Shown here: in pieces, positions 57,406 to 64,000 of the stretch
Numbering within the stretch: position 1 is the first letter of the stretch
Layout: every line of letters starts with the position of its first letter
Assembly: GCF_014694315.1 (NCBI RefSeq)
Contig: NZ_JAAOXD010000004.1
Location: 161,967-225,966, forward strand
Source: Arthrobacter ipis
GTDB lineage: Bacteria; Actinomycetota; Actinomycetes; Actinomycetales; Micrococcaceae
Reading direction: 5' to 3'
DNA: 64,000 nt
Made by a program: the position numbers and the translations under genes
The notes under the pieces: generated by a model
What the model was told of the DNA's origin: nothing
Database searches by the model: none
Seen by the model: the letters and a program-made list of their open reading frames with translations, nothing else

Positions 57406-57449
57406 ACCATAAGGGGAGTCATCAATACAAGTCCAAGCTAATTTCTGCA
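57406..57449 (-). promoter_or_regulatory. shared-type promoter C (upstream of glucarate dehydratase-like gene)
   Basis: On the minus strand TGCA-N9-TTGGAC-N19-TATGGT; the -10-like hexamer is 57411-57406, 70 nt before the GTG. It lies in the gudD-lysR divergent interval, where LysR regulators usually bind. Confidence 0.6.
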
Positions 57450-57473
57450 CTCGATAATTCAGTAAAGGTATGG

Positions 57474-58442
57474 ATGTTTTCGCTACCCCAGCTAGAGGCG
57501 TTCGTGGCCGTTGCTGAAGAACTGCACTTCGGCGCTGCGGCGGAGCGGCTCAACATGACGCAGCCGCCCCTGAGCCGCCAGATCCAGATGCTCGAGAAGA
57601 AGCTGGGTGCCCAGCTTTTCGGCCGGACCAGCCGGAAGGTGGAGCTCACCGCAGCGGGTGCCACGCTGCTGCCGAGGGCACGCCAGATCTTGGACATGTG
57701 CATCAAGACCGATCTGGACGTCCGCCGGGTCTCGTCAGGCCAGGCAGGCACCATTACGGTCGGCTACACGGCGATAGCCGGGCATAGTGCGCTGCCGCTG
57801 ATGCTGCGCCTTGCGGCCGAGAACATGCCCAGGGTGTCTTTCGTGCTTCGGGAACTTGTCTCGACGGACCAGATGGACGGGCTGGTGAAAGGGAACGTGG
57901 ACATCGGCCTGCTGCGCCCCATCGTGGCCCGGCCCGGTGTGGTGTCCCGGCCGCTGATGCAGGACCGCCTGGTGGTGGCGCTGCCCGAAGGCAGTTCGCT
58001 GCTGGGCAACATGGTTGGGCGCGACGGCGAGCCGCTGCCGCTTGGATACCTGGACAGGCTGCCCCTGCTCATGTACTCCACCAAGGAGGCCCGCTACTTC
58101 CACGACCTGGTGTTGCGGTTGTTCGCCAGCGCCGGAGCACATGCCAACACCACCCAGTACGCCAGCCAGGTTCCGGCGCTCCTCGCCTTCGTCCAAGCGG
58201 GGCTGGGAGTGACGCTAGTTCCTGCCTCGGCCATGGCATTTGCCCCACCGGGCGTGGAATTCCACGAGATCGACGGACGGAACGGCGTGCAGGAGCTGAA
58301 CCGCGTGGAACTGGAGCTCGCGTGGAATGAAGAGACGGCCAACCCAGCGGTTTTGAGGCTTCTGGAACTGATTGGGTCGCCTGAATCGGCTGGCTCGCCC
58401 GGAAGTGAGCGGCGCGGCCAGCCCGCGGCCGGCGGGGCGTGA
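57474..58442 (+). CDS. LysR-family transcriptional regulator
   Basis: A 322-residue regulator. N-terminal winged helix-turn-helix (MFSLPQLEAFVAVAEELHFGAAAERLNMTQPPLSRQIQMLEKKLG is abbreviated here to residues 1-45) with the typical QPPLSRQIQMLE recognition helix, and a C-terminal LysR substrate-binding domain (about 90-295). The ATG at 57474 has AAAGG upstream. Divergent from gudD, which it probably activates in response to a pathway acid. Confidence 0.92.
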   Translation: MFSLPQLEAFVAVAEELHFGAAAERLNMTQPPLSRQIQMLEKKLGAQLFGRTSRKVELTAAGATLLPRARQILDMCIKTDLDVRRVSSGQAGTITVGYTAIAGHSALPLMLRLAAENMPRVSFVLRELVSTDQMDGLVKGNVDIGLLRPIVARPGVVSRPLMQDRLVVALPEGSSLLGNMVGRDGEPLPLGYLDRLPLLMYSTKEARYFHDLVLRLFASAGAHANTTQYASQVPALLAFVQAGLGVTLVPASAMAFAPPGVEFHEIDGRNGVQELNRVELELAWNEETANPAVLRLLELIGSPESAGSPGSERRGQPAAGGA

Positions 58443-58452
58443 TCCGGGGCCC

Positions 58453-59148
58453 TTAGTCCCGTCCGGCCCGGAGCCTGCGCCGGGAGTTGGCCAGGTGATT
58501 TCGCATCGCCGCGGACGCTGCCGCGCCATCGCTGTCCGCAATGGCCGCAAAAATGGACCCGTGTTCGTGGACCACCTGTTCGAAGTGGTCCCGTGCATAG
58601 TGCTCGACGCCGGTCATCAGCCGCGTGCGCGGCATCGCGATCATCGTCTGGCCCAGCGCTGTGAGGCAGTCGGTGTAAAAGGGGTTTCCCGAGGCTGCGG
58701 CGACGGCTTTGTGGAACTCAAAGTCCGCCTTCATCGCATGGGCAGGGTGCTCCACGCTGTCAGTGAACTCCGCCAGCGCCTGCCGCAGGGCGTTCAGTTG
58801 CCGCTCCGTCCGGTTTCCGGCAGCCAGGGCTGCCGCTTCAGTTTCCACGCCTATCCGGAATTCCAACAGATGCAGCCGGTCCTCGGCCGTGACCACAGCC
58901 CTGGTGGGCTGGCCCGACGTCGGACCCGCCGGGGGCGGGGTCAGCGCAAAGCTGCCCCGCCCCCGTTCGGTTTCCACGAGGCCCTCTGCCTGGAGGCGCG
59001 TGAGCGCGGACCGGACCACCGTCCGGCTGACGCCGAACTCACCGATGAGGGTGTTTTCGCTCGGAAGCTTCTCACCGGGCTGGATGACGCCGTCCACAAT
59101 GCGGGTGCGAAGATCGGCGGCGAGGTCCGCGGTCAGGTTCCGGCTCAT
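58453..59148 (-). CDS. GntR-family regulator, FadR/FCD subfamily
   Basis: A 231-residue repressor. Winged helix (about 3-70) with KLPSENTLIGEFGVSRTVVRSALTRL split across the reading helix, then an FCD ligand domain (about 85-220) with the metal/ligand motifs EFRIGVETEAAALAA and FEFHKAVAAASGNPF. The ATG at 59148 avoids overlap with the dehydratase stop; the frame extends to 59196. It is downstream of the talarate dehydratase-like gene and probably binds the palindrome at 60341-60363. Confidence 0.9.
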   Translation of the reverse strand: MSRNLTADLAADLRTRIVDGVIQPGEKLPSENTLIGEFGVSRTVVRSALTRLQAEGLVETERGRGSFALTPPPAGPTSGQPTRAVVTAEDRLHLLEFRIGVETEAAALAAGNRTERQLNALRQALAEFTDSVEHPAHAMKADFEFHKAVAAASGNPFYTDCLTALGQTMIAMPRTRLMTGVEHYARDHFEQVVHEHGSIFAAIADSDGAAASAAMRNHLANSRRRLRAGRD

Positions 59149-59158
59149 GGGTTCAAGG

Positions 59159-60286
59159 TTACGCGCCGAATTCCGCGGTTTCGGTGGTCCACGCACGGGC
59201 CTGGTCGCTGAGGCTGACGCCGAGGCCGGGGCGGTCCGGAACGATCATCCGGCCGTCCTTGGTCTCGAGGCGCTCGTTGAACAGCGGGTCCAGCCAGTCG
59301 AAGTGCTCCACCCACGGTTCGCGCGGGTAGGCGGCAGCCAGATGCAGGTGGATTTCCATCGCGAAGTGCGGCGCCAGGCCCAGTCCGCGTTCGTCGGCGA
59401 GGGCTGCCAGCCGGAGGAATTGGGTGATGCCGCCGACGCGCGGGGCGTCGGGCTGGATGATGTCACAGCCGTTGGCGGCGATGAGGCCCTTGTGCTCGGC
59501 CACGGAGGCGAGCATTTCGCCGGTGGCGATGGGGGTGTCCAGGACCTGGGCGAGGTGCGCGTGGCCCTCGAAGTCGTAGGCGTCCAGCGGCTCTTCGATC
59601 CAGATGAGGTTGAATTCCTCGAGCTGGCGGCCCATGCGCAGTGCCGTGGCGCGGTCCCACTGCTGGTTGGCGTCGACCATGAGGGGCACGTCCCATCCGA
59701 TGTGCTCGCGGATGCCCGCCACACGGCGCAGGTCCTCCTTGGTGTCCGGGAGTCCAACCTTGATCTTGATGCCACCGATGCCCTCTTCGACGGACTGCGT
59801 GGCGCGGGCCTTCACCTCGTCGAGGGTGGCGTTCAGGAAGCCGCCGGAGGTGTTGTAAGTCTGGACGGAGTCGCGGTAGGAGCCCAGGAGCTTGGCCAGG
59901 GGCAGCCCGGCGCGCTTGGCCTTGAGGTCGTACAGTGCGATGTCGATGGCGGCGAGAGCCTGGGTGGCGACGCCCGAGCGGCCCACCGAGGCGCCGGACC
60001 AGAGCAGCTTGGTGTAGAGCTTGCCGATGTCGTTGGGGTCCTCGCCAATGATTCCTTCGGCAACTTCCTTGGCGTGGGCGAACTGGGCGGGACCGCCGGC
60101 GCGCTTGGAGTAGCTGAAGCCGAGGCCGGTGTGGCCCTGCTCCGTGGTGATCTCGGCGAAAAGGAAAACGACCTCCGTCATGGGCTTCTGGCGGCCCGTG
60201 AACACCTTGGCGTCGCTGATCGGGACGGCCAGCGGGAGGCGTGCGGTGGAAAGTTTGACGTGCCGGATGAGATCGACGGTGCTCAA
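59159..60286 (-). CDS. enolase-superfamily dehydratase, talarate/galactarate dehydratase-like
   Basis: About 375 residues. The KxK motif GIKIKVGLPD, metal-binding VDANQQWDRA, WIEEPLDAYD and ATGEML, and the catalytic His region APHFAMEIHLHLAAAYP plus the EPWVEHFDWLDPLFNE tail closely follow Salmonella-type L-talarate/galactarate dehydratases. The start is a TTG at 60286 with AAGGAGAA 6 nt upstream; the frame extends to 60373 but across the operator. Its gene precedes the FadR-type regulator in one operon. Confidence 0.9.
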   Translation of the reverse strand: MSTVDLIRHVKLSTARLPLAVPISDAKVFTGRQKPMTEVVFLFAEITTEQGHTGLGFSYSKRAGGPAQFAHAKEVAEGIIGEDPNDIGKLYTKLLWSGASVGRSGVATQALAAIDIALYDLKAKRAGLPLAKLLGSYRDSVQTYNTSGGFLNATLDEVKARATQSVEEGIGGIKIKVGLPDTKEDLRRVAGIREHIGWDVPLMVDANQQWDRATALRMGRQLEEFNLIWIEEPLDAYDFEGHAHLAQVLDTPIATGEMLASVAEHKGLIAANGCDIIQPDAPRVGGITQFLRLAALADERGLGLAPHFAMEIHLHLAAAYPREPWVEHFDWLDPLFNERLETKDGRMIVPDRPGLGVSLSDQARAWTTETAEFGA

Positions 60287-60340
60287 TGGATTCTCCTTGG
60301 GAAGTAGGGCGGCATTGCCCGCTTGCCTAGGATATAAGTT

Positions 60341-60363
60341 AGTTACTTGTAATACAAGTAACT
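60341..60363. promoter_or_regulatory. 23-nt palindromic operator at the talarate dehydratase promoter
   Basis: AGTTACTTGTA-A-TACAAGTAACT: eleven-base arms are perfect reverse complements around one central base. On the minus strand the centre includes TTGTAT, about 15 bp before TATATC, so it would overlap the -35 of the dehydratase promoter. TTGTA/TACAA palindromes are typical of FadR-type GntR operators. Confidence 0.85.
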
Positions 60364-60444
60364 GGTTCTTCAAGCGGTCATCCGCCGTCGTAGCACTTTG
60401 GAAATACGGCGCACTGTTACGGACCCCGGCCGTAGTCTGTTTAC

Positions 60445-63400
60445 ATGCCTCGTTTTGCGCTTGATATAGACTCCGTCCCCCGTCCTGTTCGCTCCCAGGC
60501 GCTTCTGGATGCTGTGAACCAACGGGTCGTCATTGCCGATGGTGCGATGGGTACCATGTTGCAGGACCGGGAACTGTCGCTCGAGGCCGACTTTCAGAAC
60601 CTCGAGGGCTGCAACGAGATCCTGAATGACACGCGCCCCGATATCATCGGGGACATCCATGACGCCTACTTCGCCACAGGCATCGACGCAGTCGAAACCA
60701 ACACCTTCGGCGCGAACTGGTCAAACCTCTCCGACTACGGCATCGACGACCGCATCGAAGAGCTCGCCCGCAAGGGCGCCGAAATCGCCCGCGACCGCGC
60801 CGAAGCGGCAGAAAAAACAGACGGACGAATGCGGTGGGTCCTGGGCTCGATGGGGCCGGGCACCAAGCTCCCCAGCCTCGGGCACACCAGCTACGGCTAC
60901 CTCAAGCAGACATTCGCCCTGCAGGCCGAGGGGCTCATCGACGGGGGAGCCGATGCCTTCCTCATCGAAACGAGCCAGGACCTCCTGCAGACCAAAGCCG
61001 CGGTCAACGGTTGCAAGCAGGCGATCGTGGCCCGCGGCGTCCGGCTTCCAATCTTCGTCGAGGTGACTGTCGAGACCACCGGAACCATGCTGATGGGATC
61101 CGAGATCGGCGCGGCGCTCACCGCGCTCGAGCCGCTCGGCGTGGATGCCATCGGCCTGAACTGTGCCACGGGGCCCGATGAGATGAGCGAGCACCTGCGC
61201 CACCTGTCCAAGCAGTCCTCCGTCGCGATCGCCTGCATGCCCAACGCAGGCCTGCCGGTCCTCACCGCCGACGGCGCGCACTATCCGCTGTCGCCTTCCG
61301 AACTCGCCACCTCGCACGAGCAGTTTGTGCGGGAATTCGGCCTGGGCCTGGTGGGCGGATGTTGCGGTACGACGCCGGAACACATGGCCGCCGTCGTCGA
61401 ACGTCTTGCGCCCTTCCGCAGCAATGAGAACGGCACCGGTGCCCGCCGGGTTCCCACCGAACGGGAAGCAGGCATCGCCTCCCTTTACCAGCACGTGAAT
61501 TTCGACCAGGAATCGTCGTACCTCGCCATCGGTGAGCGCACCAACGCCAACGGTTCGAAGGCGTTCCGCCAGGCGATGCTCGAGGAGCGCTGGGATGACT
61601 GCGTTGATATTGCCCGCGAACAGATCCGCGTCGGTGCGCACCTGCTCGACGTGTGCATTGACTACGTGGGCCGCGACGGCGTGGCCGACATCAAGGAGGT
61701 CGTCTCACGTTTCGCTTCAGCCTCCACGCTCCCGCTCGTCATCGACTCCACCGAACCGCCCGTGCTGCAGGCCGGGCTCGAGCACATCGGCGGGCGCCCG
61801 GTCATCAACTCCGTCAACTATGAGGACGGCGACGGCCCGGACAGCCGCTTCGCGCGCATCATGCCGCTCGTGAAGGAACACGGCACCGCCGTCATCGCCC
61901 TGACCATCGACGAGCACGGCCAGGCACGCACCACCGAGGGCAAGGTGGCCATCGCCTCGCGCCTCATCGACGCCCTGGTGGGTGAGTGGGGGATGCGGGT
62001 GGAAGACATCATCGTCGACGCCCTGACCTTCCCCATCGCCACCGGCCAGGAGGAGACCCGCCGGGACGGCATCGAAACGATCGAGGCCATCCGCCAGATC
62101 ACCACGAAGTACCCCGGCATCCACACCACCCTCGGCGTTTCGAATGTATCCTTCGGCCTGAACCCGGCAGCGCGCATCGTCCTGAACTCGGTGTTCCTGC
62201 ACGAAGCCGTGGAGGCGGGCCTGTCCAGCGGCATCATCGACGCCGCCAAGATCGTGCCGCTCGCTTCACTGCCGGAGGAGCAGCGCAAGGTGGCCCTGGA
62301 CCTCGTCTGGGACCGCCGCGAATACGACGCCGACGGCAATGTCACGTACGACCCCCTGGCCAGCATGCTGGACATGTTCGCCGGCGTCGACACTGCCGCG
62401 CTGCGCGACCAGCGCGCAGCGGAACTTGCTGCGCTGCCCACCGGCGAGCGCCTCCAGCGGCGCATCATCGACGGCGAGGGCAAGGCCCTCGAGGAGGACC
62501 TCGACCTTGCCCGCAGCGAAGGCATGACCCCGCTTGGCATCATCAACGACCAGCTGCTCGAGGGCATGAAGGTGGTGGGCGAACGCTTCGGGGCCGGCGA
62601 GATGCAGCTGCCGTTCGTGCTGCAGTCCGCCGAGGTGATGAAAAACGCGGTCGCGCTGCTCGAGCCGCACATGGAGAAATCGGATGCTTCCGGCAAGGGC
62701 ACCATGGTGATCGCCACCGTGCGCGGCGACGTGCACGACATCGGCAAGAACCTCGTGGACATCATCCTCACCAACAACGGCTACAAGGTGATCAACCTTG
62801 GCATCAAGCAGCCCATCGCCGACATCATCGCTGCGGCCGAGGAGCACAACGCCGACGTCATCGGCATGTCCGGCCTGCTGGTGAAGTCCACGGTAGTGAT
62901 GAAAGAGAACCTGGCCGAGCTGCAGTCGCGTGGCCTTGGGAAGAAATGGCCGGTGATCCTCGGTGGAGCTGCCCTCACCCGCGCCTACGTCGAGCAGGAC
63001 CTGGCGGGCCAGTTCGACGGCGAGGTGCGCTACGCCAAGGATGCCTTCGAAGGCCTTTCGCTGATGGAGCCGCTGGTGCGCGTTGCCCGGGGCGAGGCGC
63101 CGGACGCCGTCGGCCTCCCCGCTCTAAAGAAGCGGATCCATCGAACCGGTGCGAAAGTCACGTTGACCGAGCCGGAGGCCATGCCCGGCCGTTCCGACGT
63201 CGCCTCCGACAACACAGTGCCTTCGCCGCCGTTCTGGGGTACACGCATCGTGCGCGGTGTGGCCCTCCACGACTTCGCGGCGTTCCTCGATGAGCGCGCT
63301 ACGTTCATGGGACAGTGGGGGCTCAAGCCCGGCCGCGGCGAGGACGGCGCTTCCTATGACGAGCTGGTGGAACGCGAGGGCCGGCCGCGCCTGCGGTACT

Positions 63401-64000
63401 GGATGGACCGCATCCTCGCCGAGGGAATGCTCGACGCGTCCGTCGCCTACGGCTATTTCCCGGTGGTTTCCGAGGGCGAGCAGGTGGTGGTGCTGCACCA
63501 CGGTACGGATCCCGACGGCGTGCTTGGCACCCCGGGACTCCTCGCCCCGGACGGCGGGTCAGGCGGTCCGATCGGCACCGAGCGGTTGCGGTTCGACTTC
63601 CCGCGCCAGCGCCGCGACCGGCACCTGTGCCTCGCCGACTTCGTCCGCTCGCGCGAAGCGGGGCAGATCGACGTGCTGCCGGTGCAGCTGGTCACCGCCG
63701 GCGGGAACGTCGATGAGGTGACTGCCAAGCTCTTCGCCGGCGATCACTACCGCGATTACTACGAGCTCAACGGCCTGGTCATGCAGCTCACCGAGGCGCT
63801 TGCGGAGTTCTGGCATGCGCGGATCCGCTCGGAGTTGGGCTTCGCGGCCGAGGAGCCGAAGGACAAGGCCGGGCTGTTCAAGCTCGACTACCGCGGAGCG
63901 CGCTTCTCACTGGGATACCCGGCGTGCCCTGACATGGAGGACCGCCGCAAGGTGGTGGAACTGCTGCACCCCGAGCGGATGGGCGTGGTCCTGAGCGATG
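60445..64000 (+). CDS. metH: cobalamin-dependent methionine synthase (3' end outside window)
   Basis: About 1185 residues are visible and the frame runs off the window. It methylates homocysteine from methyl-THF through B12. The homocysteine/zinc domain (about 20-325) has ADGAMGTMLQ and the zinc cysteines GGCCGTTPEH. A pterin domain (about 345-625) has GERTNANGSKAF. The cobalamin domain (about 660-880) has the B12-ligand motif VRGDVHDIGKNLVD. The activation domain reaches YRGARFSLGYPACPD. The ATG at 60445 begins MPRFALDIDSVP. It is divergent from the dehydratase. Confidence 0.96.
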   Translation, partial: MPRFALDIDSVPRPVRSQALLDAVNQRVVIADGAMGTMLQDRELSLEADFQNLEGCNEILNDTRPDIIGDIHDAYFATGIDAVETNTFGANWSNLSDYGIDDRIEELARKGAEIARDRAEAAEKTDGRMRWVLGSMGPGTKLPSLGHTSYGYLKQTFALQAEGLIDGGADAFLIETSQDLLQTKAAVNGCKQAIVARGVRLPIFVEVTVETTGTMLMGSEIGAALTALEPLGVDAIGLNCATGPDEMSEHLRHLSKQSSVAIACMPNAGLPVLTADGAHYPLSPSELATSHEQFVREFGLGLVGGCCGTTPEHMAAVVERLAPFRSNENGTGARRVPTEREAGIASLYQHVNFDQESSYLAIGERTNANGSKAFRQAMLEERWDDCVDIAREQIRVGAHLLDVCIDYVGRDGVADIKEVVSRFASASTLPLVIDSTEPPVLQAGLEHIGGRPVINSVNYEDGDGPDSRFARIMPLVKEHGTAVIALTIDEHGQARTTEGKVAIASRLIDALVGEWGMRVEDIIVDALTFPIATGQEETRRDGIETIEAIRQITTKYPGIHTTLGVSNVSFGLNPAARIVLNSVFLHEAVEAGLSSGIIDAAKIVPLASLPEEQRKVALDLVWDRREYDADGNVTYDPLASMLDMFAGVDTAALRDQRAAELAALPTGERLQRRIIDGEGKALEEDLDLARSEGMTPLGIINDQLLEGMKVVGERFGAGEMQLPFVLQSAEVMKNAVALLEPHMEKSDASGKGTMVIATVRGDVHDIGKNLVDIILTNNGYKVINLGIKQPIADIIAAAEEHNADVIGMSGLLVKSTVVMKENLAELQSRGLGKKWPVILGGAALTRAYVEQDLAGQFDGEVRYAKDAFEGLSLMEPLVRVARGEAPDAVGLPALKKRIHRTGAKVTLTEPEAMPGRSDVASDNTVPSPPFWGTRIVRGVALHDFAAFLDERATFMGQWGLKPGRGEDGASYDELVEREGRPRLRYWMDRILAEGMLDASVAYGYFPVVSEGEQVVVLHHGTDPDGVLGTPGLLAPDGGSGGPIGTERLRFDFPRQRRDRHLCLADFVRSREAGQIDVLPVQLVTAGGNVDEVTAKLFAGDHYRDYYELNGLVMQLTEALAEFWHARIRSELGFAAEEPKDKAGLFKLDYRGARFSLGYPACPDMEDRRKVVELLHPERMGVVLSD

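Noticed and set aside
60287..60444. Cobalamin riboswitch upstream of metH
   Set aside because: The 158-bp divergent interval is too short once the operator and dehydratase promoter are placed, and no B12-box-like sequence was seen.

Overview
The window is about 64 kb of high-GC actinobacterial chromosome spanning the replication origin. The order trxBA - parBA - rsmG - jag - yidC - yidD - rnpA - rpmH - dnaA - dnaN - gnd - recF - DUF721 - gyrB - gyrA - DUF3566 - tRNA-Ile - DLW39-type peptide - tRNA-Ala, followed by the crgA / sortase E / pknAB-pbpA-ftsW-pstP-fhaBA cluster, is typical of Micrococcaceae. Protein style points to Arthrobacter or Pseudarthrobacter. The genus is inferred from gene order and protein style, not from a search.

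Layout. 1-2.7 kb: the C-terminal part of a membrane protein with an extracellular discoidin-like domain, then trxB-trxA behind a near-perfect SigR/SigH-type promoter. 2.75-9.0 kb: a 6.2 kb stretch with no convincing gene that carries eight perfect parS sites, one degenerate site and two four-unit DnaA-box arrays with exact 12-bp phasing. A ninth perfect parS lies inside parA. 9.0-14.8 kb: the leftward parB, parA, rsmG, jag, yidC, yidD, rnpA, rpmH block. 14.8-17.2 kb: dnaA flanked by the two DnaA-box-rich halves of oriC, with an AT-rich candidate unwinding element just before dnaN. 17.2-27.5 kb: dnaN to gyrA and two tRNAs. 27.6-35.3 kb: mixed housekeeping genes. The two intergenic regions on either side of a small AhpD-like gene (32.2-32.7 and 33.2-33.4 kb) repeat the oriC-type pairing of a DnaA box with a GTTARTAAC palindrome. 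35.3-45.8 kb: glutamine amidotransferase and the leftward cell-wall/cell-division kinase cluster. 46.2 kb: tRNA-Leu.

46.5-60.4 kb is an accessory-looking catabolic island: an ACS-type MFS carrier, two D-2-hydroxyacid dehydrogenases, a complete dipeptide-type ABC importer, a glucarate-dehydratase-like and a talarate/galactarate-dehydratase-like enolase-superfamily enzyme, and LysR and FadR-type GntR regulators. It looks like a hexarate (sugar diacid) or related hydroxyacid pathway. Three promoters in it share the layout TGCM-N9-TTGGAC-N19-TANNGT, and the talarate dehydratase gene has a perfect 23-nt FadR-type palindrome at its promoter. The window ends inside metH.

Most interesting points: the gene desert mixing a parS centromere with phased DnaA-box arrays; the oriC-like composite DnaA elements about 16 kb from oriC; the shared promoter layout in the sugar-acid island; and a membrane protein built from seven 11-residue repeats. 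Start codons were adjusted by hand using ribosome-binding sites and overlaps. No database search was possible.
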